DNA of 64,000 nt from CAZKVJ01 sp964556225 (GCA_964556225.1 CAZKVJ010000002.1:165817-229816); one strand, 5' to 3'; shown: positions 26,814 to 35,613, counted from the stretch's first letter. Made by a program: numbers and translations. Notes: generated from the sequence alone by a model not told the origin.

Positions 26814-26909
26814 GGCGCGAGGCTACCGCTGGGCGCCTTGCGGATCGGGGTGGCTTCGGCGGGGACCCGGTCGCCGTCCTACGCTCAGCGCACCGAGAAG
26901 GGGGGGCAC

Positions 26910-28013
26910 GTGGGGATCGACGAGGCAGCGGTGGCGCGGCTGGTCCAGCGAGCCCGGCGCGAGGTCGACGACGGCCTGCTCCCGTCGGCGCAGATCGCGC
27001 TGGCCTACCGAGGCGAGCTGGTGCTGTTCGAGACCTTCGGCGAGGCCACGAACGACACCCGGTACGTCGTCTACTCGGCGACCAAGGCGTTCGTCGCCGG
27101 TGCGATGTGGGCGCTGATCGGCGAAGGCCTGGTCGATGTCGCCCGCCGGGTGGTCGACTACGTGCCGGAGTTCGGGACCAACGGTAAGGACGTCGTCACC
27201 CTCGAGCAGGTGATGCTGCACACCTCTGGGTTCCCCATGGCGCCGCTCGCCGTGGTGGACGGTGACACCAGCGCCGGCCGCTGCCGTGCGTTCGGCCGCT
27301 GGCGGCTCAACTGGGAGCCGGGGACCCGATTCGAGTACCACCCGTCCTCGGCCCACTGGGTGCTGGCCGAGGTGATCGAGCGGGTCACCGGACAGGACTT
27401 CCGCGACGTCGTGCAGGCGCGCGTCACCGATCCGGCGGGGCTGCCGCGGGTGCTCGGTGACGTCTCCCCGCCGGCGGCGCCCCTGGTCGCGGTGGGGGAG
27501 GCGGCCACCCCCGACGAGCTGGAGGCGGCCTTCGGGGTGCGTTCGCTCGAGCTGGGTGAGGTGACGACGGAGGCGCTGTTGAGCTTCGCCGACCCGGCGG
27601 TCCAGCGGGTCGGGATGCCCGGCGGTGGCGGGGTGATGCGAGCAGCGGACCTGGCGCTCTACTACCAAGCGGTGCTGCACAACCCGGGTGAGATGTGGTC
27701 GCCGGAGGTGATCGCCGACGTGCGGACGAACGTGCGCAACCGGCTCCCGGACGTGATGACCGGCGTACCCGCGAACCGAACGCTGGGCCTGGTCCAAGCC
27801 GGCGACGACGGGCTGAGCCACCTGCGGGGCATGGGCCGCACCGTCTCTCCGCTGACCGTCGGTCACAACGGGGCCAAGGGCCAGATCGCGTGGGGGGATC
27901 CCGTGTCCGGGCTGAGCCTCGGCTACTGCACGAACGGACTCGACGAGCACGCCGTGCGCGAGCCGCGCCGGACCACGGCGATCGCCAGCCTGGCCGCGCT
28001 CTGCGCCGGCTGA
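26910..28013 (+). CDS. Beta-lactamase-fold serine hydrolase
   Basis: 367 residues from GTG 26910, after a GAAGGGGGG ribosome site. The catalytic SxxK is SATK (residues 57-60), the second motif is YHPSS rather than the usual YxN, and the third is HNG, so it belongs to the class C beta-lactamase/esterase/D-aminopeptidase-like group. There is no signal peptide, so it is cytoplasmic and more likely an esterase or amidase than a resistance gene. Substrate unknown. Confidence 0.85.
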   Translation: MGIDEAAVARLVQRARREVDDGLLPSAQIALAYRGELVLFETFGEATNDTRYVVYSATKAFVAGAMWALIGEGLVDVARRVVDYVPEFGTNGKDVVTLEQVMLHTSGFPMAPLAVVDGDTSAGRCRAFGRWRLNWEPGTRFEYHPSSAHWVLAEVIERVTGQDFRDVVQARVTDPAGLPRVLGDVSPPAAPLVAVGEAATPDELEAAFGVRSLELGEVTTEALLSFADPAVQRVGMPGGGGVMRAADLALYYQAVLHNPGEMWSPEVIADVRTNVRNRLPDVMTGVPANRTLGLVQAGDDGLSHLRGMGRTVSPLTVGHNGAKGQIAWGDPVSGLSLGYCTNGLDEHAVREPRRTTAIASLAALCAG

Positions 28014-28017
28014 TCCG

Positions 28018-29052
28018 TCAGGCGGTCCGGCGGGCGATCTCCTGCGCGACCTCGCCGAAGCGCCGGAAGCGATCGGGGTCGCGCTCTCGCTCGGCCGCCG
28101 CGTTGTAGAACACGATCCGGTCGGCCGTCCCGGCGTAGCGGTCGATGAGGGCGTCGGCGAGGCCGTCCCAGCTGGCCTCGGTGGTGAAAACGGCCAGGTG
28201 CGCGTCGGTGATCTCGGCCGCCATCGCCGCGAGGTCGCCGCGCTTTTGGTGCTCGCGCAAGCGGGCCGTGGTGCCCTCGAACCCGGCCTGATCGAGGATG
28301 AAGGCGTAGTTCGGTGTGCTGGCGTAGAAGCTCACCATCATCCGCATGTGCTCGCGGTCGTGGGCGCGCTCCTCTTGCGTGTCGCCGACGATGAGCATCA
28401 CGGGGACGATGATCGTGAGGTCCTCGCGGGTGCGCCCGGCGCGGGCCGCCCCCTCGAGGAGGTTCGGGAGCGCCACGTCGCGGAGGTAGCCGACGTTGCC
28501 GATCGGGTGGATGTGCACTCCGTCGGCCACCTCGCCGGCCATCTGCAGCATCCAGGGGTTGACGGCGGCGATGTCGACCGGGGGGTCGGCGACGGGGATC
28601 GGACCGGGTGACCACTGCGGGTTCAGGAACGTGAGCTCGTAGAACGGCCCGCGATGATCGAGGGCTTCGCCGCGGAACCCGGCGAAGCACGCCTTCACGG
28701 CCCGCACGTAGTCACGCAGGCGGGGACCGGGCCGCTCGAACTCGGCGCCGTACCGGCGTACGACATGGGTCCGCACCTGGGTGCCCAGGCCGAGGCGGAA
28801 CCCGCCGTTGGTCGCCTCGGCGAGCTCCCAGGCCATCTGGGCGCTGACCATCGGGCTGCGGGCGAAGGCCACGGCGACACCAGTCGCCAGCGACAGCTCG
28901 GGCGCAGCGGTGGCCGCAACAGCGGCGGAGAGGAAGGCCGTGCGCCCCGCCTCGGTGAAGAGCAGCCCACCGAATCCGGCGGCCTGGACGTCGTGGGCGA
29001 ACGGGCCCATCTCGGCGAGTGGCCGGGAGGACGTCATGAGGTCGACGTGCAT
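28018..29052 (-). CDS. LLM-class F420-dependent oxidoreductase
   Basis: A 344-residue TIM-barrel flavin/F420 enzyme of the TIGR03617 type: RSPMVSAQMAWELAEATNGGFRLGLGTQ is characteristic. It reduces or oxidises an unknown substrate with coenzyme F420 or a flavin. It converges with the serine hydrolase (4 bases apart) and diverges from the amidohydrolase. Members of this family are common in F420-rich Actinobacteria. Confidence 0.85.
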   Translation of the reverse strand: MHVDLMTSSRPLAEMGPFAHDVQAAGFGGLLFTEAGRTAFLSAAVAATAAPELSLATGVAVAFARSPMVSAQMAWELAEATNGGFRLGLGTQVRTHVVRRYGAEFERPGPRLRDYVRAVKACFAGFRGEALDHRGPFYELTFLNPQWSPGPIPVADPPVDIAAVNPWMLQMAGEVADGVHIHPIGNVGYLRDVALPNLLEGAARAGRTREDLTIIVPVMLIVGDTQEERAHDREHMRMMVSFYASTPNYAFILDQAGFEGTTARLREHQKRGDLAAMAAEITDAHLAVFTTEASWDGLADALIDRYAGTADRIVFYNAAAERERDPDRFRRFGEVAQEIARRTA

Positions 29053-29171
29053 GGCCGGCAGCGTAGGCGTGCGCCGGACTCCTCGGTGCGCTCGACGGCG
29101 TGGCAGTCCCGACCGCGTGCGCCGGCGCTCCGGCGCGCTAGAAAGGTGCCGGGCTACGGAAACGGCAGGGT

Positions 29172-30875
29172 GTGATGACCTTCGATCTGGTCATACGCGG
29201 CGGCACCGTCATCGACGGCACGGGGGCACCCCCGCGCCGCGCCGACGTGGGGGTGCGTGACGACCGGGTGGTGGCGGTGGAGGAGCGCCTCATCGCCAAG
29301 GGGACTCGCGAGCTCGATGCGACGGACCGGGTGGTGACGCCAGGGTTCGTCGACATCCACACCCACCTCGATGCGCAGCTGTTCTGGGATCCGCTCGGCT
29401 CCTCGAGCTGCTGGCACGGCGTGACCAGCGTCGTCATCGGGAACTGCGGGGTGGCGTTCGCGCCGTGCCGTCCCGAGGATCGGGAGATCCTCGCCGAGCT
29501 GATGGAGAGCGTGGAGGACATCCCTCGCGACGCCATCCTCGCCGGCCTGCCGTGGGACTGGGTCACGTTCGCGGACTTCCTGGCGTCGGTCGAGGCGGTG
29601 CCGAAGGGGCTGAACGTTGCGGCGATGGTGGGCCACTGCGCGCTGCGCCAGTTCGTGATGGGCGAACGGGGTCTCGACCAGGATCCCGCGTCGCTCGACG
29701 AGATCGCCGAGATGGCCGCGCAGCTCGACGACGCCATGCAGGCCGGCGCGATCGGGTTCTCGACGAGCCGGACCTTGCTCCACCGGGTTCCCGATGGACG
29801 GCCGGTGCCCGGCACGTGGGCGACCCCCGATGAGCTGTTCGCGTTCGCCGACGTGCTCGCCCGGCACGGCCGGGGGGTGTTCGCGGCGGCGAGCCGCCTC
29901 GGGGAGGGTGACAGCCCGGACCTGGTCGCCACCCGCGCCGAGGTGTCGTGGATGGCGGAGGCATCCCGGCGCAGCGGCCGGCCGCTCAGCTTCGGGCTGG
30001 CGCAGAGCGCCCGCCGCCCGGAGCTGTTCCGCCAGGTCATCGCCATGGCCAAGGAGGAGAACGCGCTCGGGGCGGACATCCGGCCCCAGACGACGGCGCG
30101 TGGCGTGGGGATCCTGTTCACCCTGGAGAGCCGCAGTCCCTTCGACCGTTCGCCGGCCTGGCGATCGCTGCGGTCGATGCGTGACGGCGAGCAGATGCTC
30201 GCGCTGCGCGATCTGGCCTTCCGGCAGCGCCTCATCGACGAGGCCGACGCCCACGCGCCCCTCGTCGACTTGTCGATGCTCTTCGTCCTCCCACCGAACG
30301 GGCTTGCCCGCTACGACTGTGACCCCTCGACGTCGGTGGCCGCCATCGCCGCCAGCCGCGGGGTCTCCCCAGCGGCCGCCTACATCGAGCTGCTGCTCGA
30401 GACGAACGGCCAGCTCGTGTGCAACCACCCCTTCTTGAACCAGTGCCTCGACGCCGTCCAGGAGATGCTCGACGACCCGCTGGTGAGCCTCGGTCTCGCC
30501 GATGCCGGCGCGCATGTCGGGCAGATCATGGATGCCAGCCAGCCGACGTTCCTGCTCACCTACTGGGTCAAAGAGCGTGAGCGGTGGCCGCTCGAGGAGG
30601 CGGTCCGGCGCCTGACGAGCGACACGGCGGAGCTGTTCGGGCTGACCGGCCGCGGGGTGCTGCGCCCGGGTGCGTACGCCGACGTCAACGTGATCGACTG
30701 GGACGCGCTCAGCCTCCCCCAGCCGCAGTACGTGACCGATCTGCCCGGCGGTGCCGGCCGCTACGTCCAGTGTGCATCGGGCTACGAGGCCACCCTCGTC
30801 AACGGCGAGGTGCTCATGGAGCACGGCGAGCACACCGGCGTCTTCCCCGGCCGCCTCCTCCGGTCCACGGACTGA
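29172..30875 (+). CDS. Amidohydrolase, N-acyl-D-amino-acid deacylase/dihydroorotase-like
   Basis: 567 residues from GTG 29172 (ATG 29175 is equally good). The metal-binding motif HTHLDAQ follows VVTPGFVDI, with HCALRQFVMG and a late DAGAHVG as further ligands, the D-aminoacylase (AmnD/PhoH-like) pattern. The active metal is usually zinc. The first ~60 and last ~50 residues form the composite beta-sandwich. The natural substrate is not evident. Confidence 0.85.
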   Translation: MMTFDLVIRGGTVIDGTGAPPRRADVGVRDDRVVAVEERLIAKGTRELDATDRVVTPGFVDIHTHLDAQLFWDPLGSSSCWHGVTSVVIGNCGVAFAPCRPEDREILAELMESVEDIPRDAILAGLPWDWVTFADFLASVEAVPKGLNVAAMVGHCALRQFVMGERGLDQDPASLDEIAEMAAQLDDAMQAGAIGFSTSRTLLHRVPDGRPVPGTWATPDELFAFADVLARHGRGVFAAASRLGEGDSPDLVATRAEVSWMAEASRRSGRPLSFGLAQSARRPELFRQVIAMAKEENALGADIRPQTTARGVGILFTLESRSPFDRSPAWRSLRSMRDGEQMLALRDLAFRQRLIDEADAHAPLVDLSMLFVLPPNGLARYDCDPSTSVAAIAASRGVSPAAAYIELLLETNGQLVCNHPFLNQCLDAVQEMLDDPLVSLGLADAGAHVGQIMDASQPTFLLTYWVKERERWPLEEAVRRLTSDTAELFGLTGRGVLRPGAYADVNVIDWDALSLPQPQYVTDLPGGAGRYVQCASGYEATLVNGEVLMEHGEHTGVFPGRLLRSTD

Positions 30876-30934
30876 TCGAACCGAGGGTGGGAAGGGGTGG
30901 GACCGGGGTGGGGGGCATGTGGTTTGATCGGGGT

Positions 30935-31123
30935 GTGGATCTGCTGTCGTTCACCTGCCCCCGCTGCCACCGTCCGGTGAGCGCTCGCTTCTACGGACCC
31001 TGCGACGAGTGCCGCACCGAGCTCCGTGCCACCTACGCCGGCGAGGCGCGTGAGGTCGAGGTGGCGGAGTACGAGCCGAAGGTGAACGTCACCCCCAACG
31101 CGGTGGCGCTCAAGGACGACTGA
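30935..31123 (+). CDS. Small zinc-ribbon protein
   Basis: 62 residues from GTG 30935. Two CxxC knuckles (TCPRCHRP and GPCDECRTE) form a zinc ribbon at the N-terminus; the rest is short and charged (EAREVEVAEYEPKVNV ... NAVALKDD). Two other starts upstream (ATG 30917) are possible. Small zinc-ribbon proteins are often nucleic-acid or protein binding; no function is known. Confidence 0.6.
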   Translation: MDLLSFTCPRCHRPVSARFYGPCDECRTELRATYAGEAREVEVAEYEPKVNVTPNAVALKDD

Positions 31124-31141
31124 CGGAGGCCTCGACGGCGG

Positions 31142-32419
31142 TCAGGGGCTGGGCGCGTCGGGGAGGCCGCCCCCCGGACGGAACGTCGTGGCCCGCTCGG
31201 TGGCGGCCGACCGGTCCGCCATCTGCTGCATGGTGATGGCCATGGCCTCGGCCGCTTTCGGGTTGGCCATGATCTTCTGCATCACCGCTGCGCTGGCCCC
31301 GGCCATCAGCTCGCTCTGGTGGTCGTGCAGGAACTGCATGCTCGCCCGCAGCCCTCGCGTGGTTCCGTTGATCTCCGGCATCACGTACCGCGCGACCAGG
31401 TCCCACGAGCGCAGGGTGGCTTCGCGGTTCGCCCAGTCGTGGGCGAAGCCCATCACCACCCCGAAGCCGCCGGTGATCTCCTGCAGGTGCCGGATGGACG
31501 ACACGAGCTCGTCAGGCGTGCCGATCACGACGGCACCGGCACCGGCCGCGCCGGCACCGGCGACCTGGTCGAGCAGCTCCCACGCGTCGTCGACGTGCGT
31601 GGCGCCCGGCCGGCCGAGCGTCCACACGTTGTACTCGTTGTGCCACCGGTGCAGGCCGTGGACGGCCTCGGCTCGTGCCTGCTCGCGCGTCTCGGCGATG
31701 TGCCAGCTCATCATCACCCGCCAGCTGCCACGGTCGACGGTCTGGCCGTGCTCGGCCGCGGCCTCTTCGGCGAAGCCCCACTGGGTCGGCAGAGCGGCGA
31801 TGCCCTCGGTGCTGTTCGAGGCGATGGACAGCACCCCGATGCCGTGCTTGCCGGCGAGCTGCATGCCCGACGGTGAGATCGACGACGCGGTGGCCATCGG
31901 CATGTCCGCCTGCATCGGCAGGATCTGCAGCTCGGCGTCGCGCAGGGTGAACCACTCGCACTCGTGGCTGAAACGCGGCTCGCCGCGCAGCAGGCGGATG
32001 ATCACGCCGAGTGCCTCGTCTTGGCGGTCGCGCTGCACCAGGGGGTCGATGCCAAGGGTGCGGGCGTCGCTGGGCAGGGCGCCGGGGCCGCTGCCGAACA
32101 TCGCCCGACCGCGGGTGAGGTGGTCGAGCTGCACCATGCGCTGGGCCACGTTGAACGGGTGGTGGTAGGGGAGTGACACGACGCCGGTGCCGAGGCGGAT
32201 CGTGCTCGACACCTGGCTGGCGGCGGCGAGGAACATCTCCGGCGAGGCGATGGTCTCCCACCCGCTCGAGTGGTGCTCGCCGCACCAGAACTCGTCGTAG
32301 CCGAGGCGGTCGAGGTGGGTGACGAGCTCCAGATCGCGCTGCAGCAGCAGCGACGGGCTCTCACCGACCGGGTGGTGTGGCGCAAGGAACGCGCCGAACT
32401 GGATGCGTGGGCTCCCCAT
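31142..32419 (-). CDS. LLM-class flavin-dependent monooxygenase, limonene 1,2-monooxygenase-like
   Basis: 425 residues. A luciferase-like TIM barrel with the typical start (IQFGAFLAPHHPVGESPSLL), YDEFWCGEHHSSGWE and LGTGVVSLPYHHPFNVAQR, as in LimB of Rhodococcus and alkane/acetone monooxygenases of the same group. It would use FMNH2 from a separate reductase. The C-terminal ~60 residues are extra and Met/Ala-rich. The substrate is inferred only from family; a FAD-linked reductase lies at 40045, not beside it. Confidence 0.85.
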   Translation of the reverse strand: MGSPRIQFGAFLAPHHPVGESPSLLLQRDLELVTHLDRLGYDEFWCGEHHSSGWETIASPEMFLAAASQVSSTIRLGTGVVSLPYHHPFNVAQRMVQLDHLTRGRAMFGSGPGALPSDARTLGIDPLVQRDRQDEALGVIIRLLRGEPRFSHECEWFTLRDAELQILPMQADMPMATASSISPSGMQLAGKHGIGVLSIASNSTEGIAALPTQWGFAEEAAAEHGQTVDRGSWRVMMSWHIAETREQARAEAVHGLHRWHNEYNVWTLGRPGATHVDDAWELLDQVAGAGAAGAGAVVIGTPDELVSSIRHLQEITGGFGVVMGFAHDWANREATLRSWDLVARYVMPEINGTTRGLRASMQFLHDHQSELMAGASAAVMQKIMANPKAAEAMAITMQQMADRSAATERATTFRPGGGLPDAPSP

Positions 32420-32472
32420 GGACGCCGAGATTACGTGGCCGGAGGTCGGCGGCTCGCAGCGAACGACGCCGC

Positions 32473-32478
32473 TAACCT
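32473..32478 (+). promoter_or_regulatory. Possible tRNA-Ala -10 element
   Basis: TAACCT lies 14 bases before the mature tRNA-Ala start; no -35 is evident. Confidence 0.35.
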
Positions 32479-32492
32479 GACGCCGCCCTCGC

Positions 32493-32566
32493 GGGGACGT
32501 AGCTCAGCTGGCTAGAGCGTCTGGTTTGCATCCAGAAGGTCGTGGGTTCGAGTCCCATCGTCTCCA
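32493..32566 (+). tRNA. tRNA-Ala (TGC)
   Basis: Acceptor GGGGACG/CGTCTCC, D arm AGCTCAGCTGGCTAGAGC, anticodon stem-loop TCTGG-TTTGCAT-CCAGA (anticodon TGC) and T arm with GGTTCGAGTCC. Discriminator A32566; CCA not encoded. The minus-strand signal peptidase gene runs 55 bases into it. Confidence 0.97.
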
Positions 32567-33345
32567 CTGCCGCCGGCGTCATCCATCGACAGCCCGAGGC
32601 TCGCCAGCTCGGCGTCGAGCCATGCCTGCGCATCGGCCATCACGGCGTCGTCGATCGGCGTGTTCGCCGGCGCCGCGTCGTTCAGCTCGGCCAGCATGGC
32701 GTCGAGGTCGTCACGGTCCATGAGGTCCTCCAGTGAGGGGTACGGGTCGGGGGGCGATTCGCGCGGCCACAGCAGGAGCGCGGCGATCAGCCCCAAGGCG
32801 ATGGCCACGACCCACCACTGGCTGGCCCAGACCACCAGCCATCCAGCCTTGGGGATGAGCAGGATCGGCTCGCCCTTGATGTGGCGGTCCTCGATCGGGA
32901 AGCTGTCGGGGGTGTCGCGGTTGTCGCCCTGGGTGACGTAGGTGCCGTCGTCGCGGACACCGATGAGCCGGTGCACGACGAGCATGCCGGCGCCCACGCC
33001 GTCGCCGGGGATCTCGAACACGATGATGTCGCCGATGGCCGCTGTGCCCCCCTTGCGGGCGATGACGACGTCGTTCACGTGGTAGCCGGGCTCCATCGAG
33101 GTGCCCCGCACGACGACCATGGAGGTGGAACCGCCGAGGCGCTCGGGCCACAGGAAGACGGCCCCGGCGATGATGAGGAGCGTCACCACCCACGAGAGGA
33201 CCTTTCGCCACAGCGGGCGGTCGTCACGCGCCTTGGCGGCGCGGCGCACGCCGCGCAGTGCCCGGCGACGCGCCAACGCCGGTGCCACGTGGGCGCCGGC
33301 GCTGCGAGCGACGCGCTCGGGGGGAGGGGAGAAGGCGATCGTCAC
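32512..33345 (-). CDS. Signal peptidase I, archaeal/SipW (Ser-His) type
   Basis: 277 residues from GTG 33345. An N-terminal basic region leads to a membrane span at 50-66, the catalytic serine in RGTSMEPGYHVNDVV (Ser83) and His125 in VVHRLIG, then GDNRDTPD (Asp141/Asp144), and a second span at about 178-193. The His in place of the bacterial Lys marks the ER/SipW type. It is coupled by GTGA to the exported protein upstream and is the last of three genes. The frame reaches its TAG stop only inside tRNA-Ala on the other strand, so the last ~18 residues are coded antisense to the tRNA. Confidence 0.9.
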   Translation of the reverse strand: MTIAFSPPPERVARSAGAHVAPALARRRALRGVRRAAKARDDRPLWRKVLSWVVTLLIIAGAVFLWPERLGGSTSMVVVRGTSMEPGYHVNDVVIARKGGTAAIGDIIVFEIPGDGVGAGMLVVHRLIGVRDDGTYVTQGDNRDTPDSFPIEDRHIKGEPILLIPKAGWLVVWASQWWVVAIALGLIAALLLWPRESPPDPYPSLEDLMDRDDLDAMLAELNDAAPANTPIDDAVMADAQAWLDAELASLGLSMDDAGGSGDDGTRTHDLLDANQTL

Positions 33346-34064
33346 GGTGGCCAGGCGTTGGTGACGAGGAAGTCGTCGAAGCGCACCGAGCCCGCGTGGT
33401 CGTAGAGACCGACGCGAGTGCCACCCGGGTTCTGGGCGCTGGCGATGGTGGTGGTGAGCACGACGCTGCCGTTCAGGGAGATGATGACGGTGTTGGTGGA
33501 GGTCAGGGTGGCCCGCAGGCGCACGGTGGTGCCGGTGGTGGCCGGCGCGGTGGCGATGGTGGTGACGGTGCCGCCGCTGCGCAGTCGCAGCTGCACGGCG
33601 CCGTTCGTGATGACGGCGGCCAGGAAGCTGGGGTTGGTGCCTCCGGTGTGGGCGAAGGTGACGCCACCCGTGGGGGTGGCGCCACCCGGCGTGAACGTCG
33701 CTTCGACGCTCACGTCGTTTCGCCCGGCAGGGAGCGTTGCGGTGGCATGGGCACCATCGGCGCGGGCCTGGCCGCCGGTGATGCGCCACGTCCCGGTGTT
33801 CACCGACCAGGTGGCCGAGCCGCAGCTCGCCGGGAGCTGCACGGGACGGCCGTCCACCTGGTTGCCCCTCCTGGACGCCCTGGCAAAGTTGTCACAGCTG
33901 ACGATCTGCGGCAGCGACTGCTGGGCATCCTCGGTGAGGGCGTCGAGCGTGGCGCTGCGCAGGCCTCCGAGGCTGGCCGCATCGGCCGCCACCAGCAGGC
34001 TCGAGACCACCGCGAACGAGAGGATCGCGGGGGCGCTGCGGGTCAGTTGCTGGCGGCGACCCAT
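33342..34064 (-). CDS. Exported protein with ASLGGL signal motif and concanavalin-like domain
   Basis: 240 residues. A basic N-terminus (MGRRQQLTRS) and hydrophobic stretch (ILSFAVVSSLLVAA) lead to DAASLGGL; this motif is shared with the next exported protein, which suggests a common processing site. The remaining ~170 residues are Thr/Gly/Ser-rich beta strands (SATWSVNTGTWRI, then TNTVIISLNGSVVL) like a LamG/concanavalin-type sandwich with a Cys pair. No lipobox, LPXTG or Tat signal. The gene is 29 bases after the other substrate and coupled to the signal peptidase. Role unknown; a surface or matrix protein is inferred. Confidence 0.7.
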   Translation of the reverse strand: MGRRQQLTRSAPAILSFAVVSSLLVAADAASLGGLRSATLDALTEDAQQSLPQIVSCDNFARASRRGNQVDGRPVQLPASCGSATWSVNTGTWRITGGQARADGAHATATLPAGRNDVSVEATFTPGGATPTGGVTFAHTGGTNPSFLAAVITNGAVQLRLRSGGTVTTIATAPATTGTTVRLRATLTSTNTVIISLNGSVVLTTTIASAQNPGGTRVGLYDHAGSVRFDDFLVTNAWPP

Positions 34065-34093
34065 GGGCCAACCCCGTTCAGGTCATGCGGTGG

Positions 34094-34495
34094 TCAGCCG
34101 GTGATCAGCAGGTGCACGTGCTCGACGGACTCAGCCGAGACGTTGTCGACGACGGTGTCGTTGATCGCACCGCCGCTGACGGTGCCACTCCCGGAGTCGA
34201 GCACGCCGCTGGGTCCCTGGAGCGTCCAGTCGAAGGCCTTGCCGTTGCAGTTCGGGTCGATGTTCCCGAACACGACGCTGGACACCTCGTACTGCTGGTG
34301 GATGGTGTCGTACGCCGACGTGAAGTCAACGCTGATCTGGCCCATCGTGGTGGCGTCGTGGCAGGCAGCGACGATCTCGTCATCCGCTCCGAGCGAGCTG
34401 GTGTTCAGGCCGCCGAGGCTGGCGGCCGCGGCGCCGACGAGGCCGGCGATCGCGACACCGGCGAGGACGGCGGCGCTCTTCTTGCGCAGTTCCAT
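34094..34495 (-). CDS. Small exported protein with ASLGGL signal motif
   Basis: 133 residues from ATG 34495, preceded by AAAGGAA; an in-frame ATG at 34513 is less likely. The signal segment is RKKSAAVLAGVAIAGLVGAAA followed by ASLGGL (25-30), then about 100 residues of probable beta sandwich with two cysteines (VAAC and DPNC). Length and form recall TasA-like matrix fibre subunits and small pilin-like proteins that depend on SipW, but no sequence motif beyond the signal region fixes that. First gene of a three-gene minus-strand operon. Confidence 0.65.
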   Translation of the reverse strand: MELRKKSAAVLAGVAIAGLVGAAAASLGGLNTSSLGADDEIVAACHDATTMGQISVDFTSAYDTIHQQYEVSSVVFGNIDPNCNGKAFDWTLQGPSGVLDSGSGTVSGGAINDTVVDNVSAESVEHVHLLITG

Positions 34496-34697
34496 GGGTG
34501 ATGTTCCTTTCATCCGGCCCGGGTCGAGTCGGATGCGTCCACGGTCCATCCGTGCCGCCGCCCGCCGCGGTACCCGCCTTGGCCCGGCACTCACCGTGGC
34601 CAGCGGGGATATCGACCGCGCCGGGTCACGTCTTGAGCGGTTCTTGCCAGCCCGGCTGAGCAATCCGACACCCCGGCGAGGACTCGGGCGCACGGTG

Positions 34698-34750
34698 CCG
34701 TTCTGGCAGCACCAGGTAGCTCTGAGCGCTACTTCCTGGGACCAGAACGG
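34698..34750. terminator. Compound hairpin after the TrmH-family gene
   Basis: CCGTTCTGG (34698-34706) and CCAGAACGG (34742-34750) are perfect 9-bp arms, enclosing a second CCAGG-TAGC/GCTA-CCTGG repeat. It begins 7 bases after the stop of the minus-strand methyltransferase gene, so a terminator is likely; no T-run follows. The 34496-34697 stretch otherwise shows nothing clear; it must hold the promoter of the three-gene operon. Confidence 0.5.
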
Positions 34751-34756
34751 GGAGGG

Positions 34757-35557
34757 TCAGGAGGGGTGGCCGAGGTGGGCCAGCGCGATGGCGGCAGCGT
34801 GGCCGACGTTGAGCGAGTCGACGCCGGCGCGCAGCGGGATGCGGGCCCGCACATCGGCGAGCTCCAGCGCGGCCGGGGTGAGCCCCGGGCCCTCGGCGCC
34901 GAGCATCACGGCGATCCGCTCGCCCGCCTCGCGCCGGATCCCGAACAGGTCGATCGCCGCCGCAGCGGGCGTCATCGCCACCAGCCGGAACCCGGCGTCG
35001 CGCAACGCGCGGAGCCCGGCCGGCCAGTTGTCGAGGCGGACGGTGGGCAGGAACAGCACCTCGCCCATGGACACCCGCACTGCGCGCCGGGCCAGCGGGT
35101 CGGCGGTGAGCGGGTCGAGCACCAGGGCGTCGGCTCCCAGCGCCCGAGCGGAGCGGGCGATGGCACCCAGGTTCTCGAAGTCGTTGAGCCCTTCGAGCAC
35201 CACGATGGTGCGGGCACGAGCGATCACGTCCGCGAGCGGCGCCGGCGCCGGCCGGGTGGCGCTGGCGATCACACCGCGGTGCAGGTCGTAGCCGACCACC
35301 TCGGTGAGGACCTCGGGCGTCACGACGTACAGCGGTGCCGGCACCGACGCCAGCCGAGCGGCGAAGCGCGCGACCCGGGCCGGGGTCAGCACCACCGAGC
35401 GGATGCGGTGCGGGGCGTCGAGGAGGCGCTCCAGCACCGTGGCCCCCTCGGCGATGAAGAAGCCCTCGGCCCGGCTGCGCTGGTCGGGTCGGCGAAGGCC
35501 CCGGTAGTCGTCGAGGCGCGCATCACCGGCGTCGTCGATCGGGACGGGCGGACCCAC
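34757..35557 (-). CDS. TrmH/SpoU-family RNA 2'-O-ribose methyltransferase
   Basis: 266 residues from GTG 35557. An N-terminal substrate-binding region is followed by the knotted SPOUT domain: motif 1 (LEGLNDFENLGAIARSARALGADALVLD), motif 2 (IAVMLGAEGPGLT) and motif 3 (IPLRAGVDSLNVGHAAAIAL). It methylates a ribose in rRNA or tRNA; the exact site cannot be told. The open frame extends further upstream but the protein begins at GPPVPIDDA in the family. Confidence 0.9.
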   Translation of the reverse strand: MGPPVPIDDAGDARLDDYRGLRRPDQRSRAEGFFIAEGATVLERLLDAPHRIRSVVLTPARVARFAARLASVPAPLYVVTPEVLTEVVGYDLHRGVIASATRPAPAPLADVIARARTIVVLEGLNDFENLGAIARSARALGADALVLDPLTADPLARRAVRVSMGEVLFLPTVRLDNWPAGLRALRDAGFRLVAMTPAAAAIDLFGIRREAGERIAVMLGAEGPGLTPAALELADVRARIPLRAGVDSLNVGHAAAIALAHLGHPS

Positions 35558-35613
35558 GCCGGCATCCTCGCACCCGGCGGCGGCGTCCCTTGACGGGCGC
35601 GCACCCACCCGCG

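Noticed and set aside
25683..26909. Upstream extension of the serine hydrolase frame
   Set aside because: It runs antisense through the MgtE-like gene and shows no domain; GTG 26910 has a good ribosome site and the correct N-terminus.
26910..28013. Antibiotic-resistance beta-lactamase
   Set aside because: The YxN motif is altered to YHPSS and there is no signal peptide, so an esterase-like enzyme is more likely.
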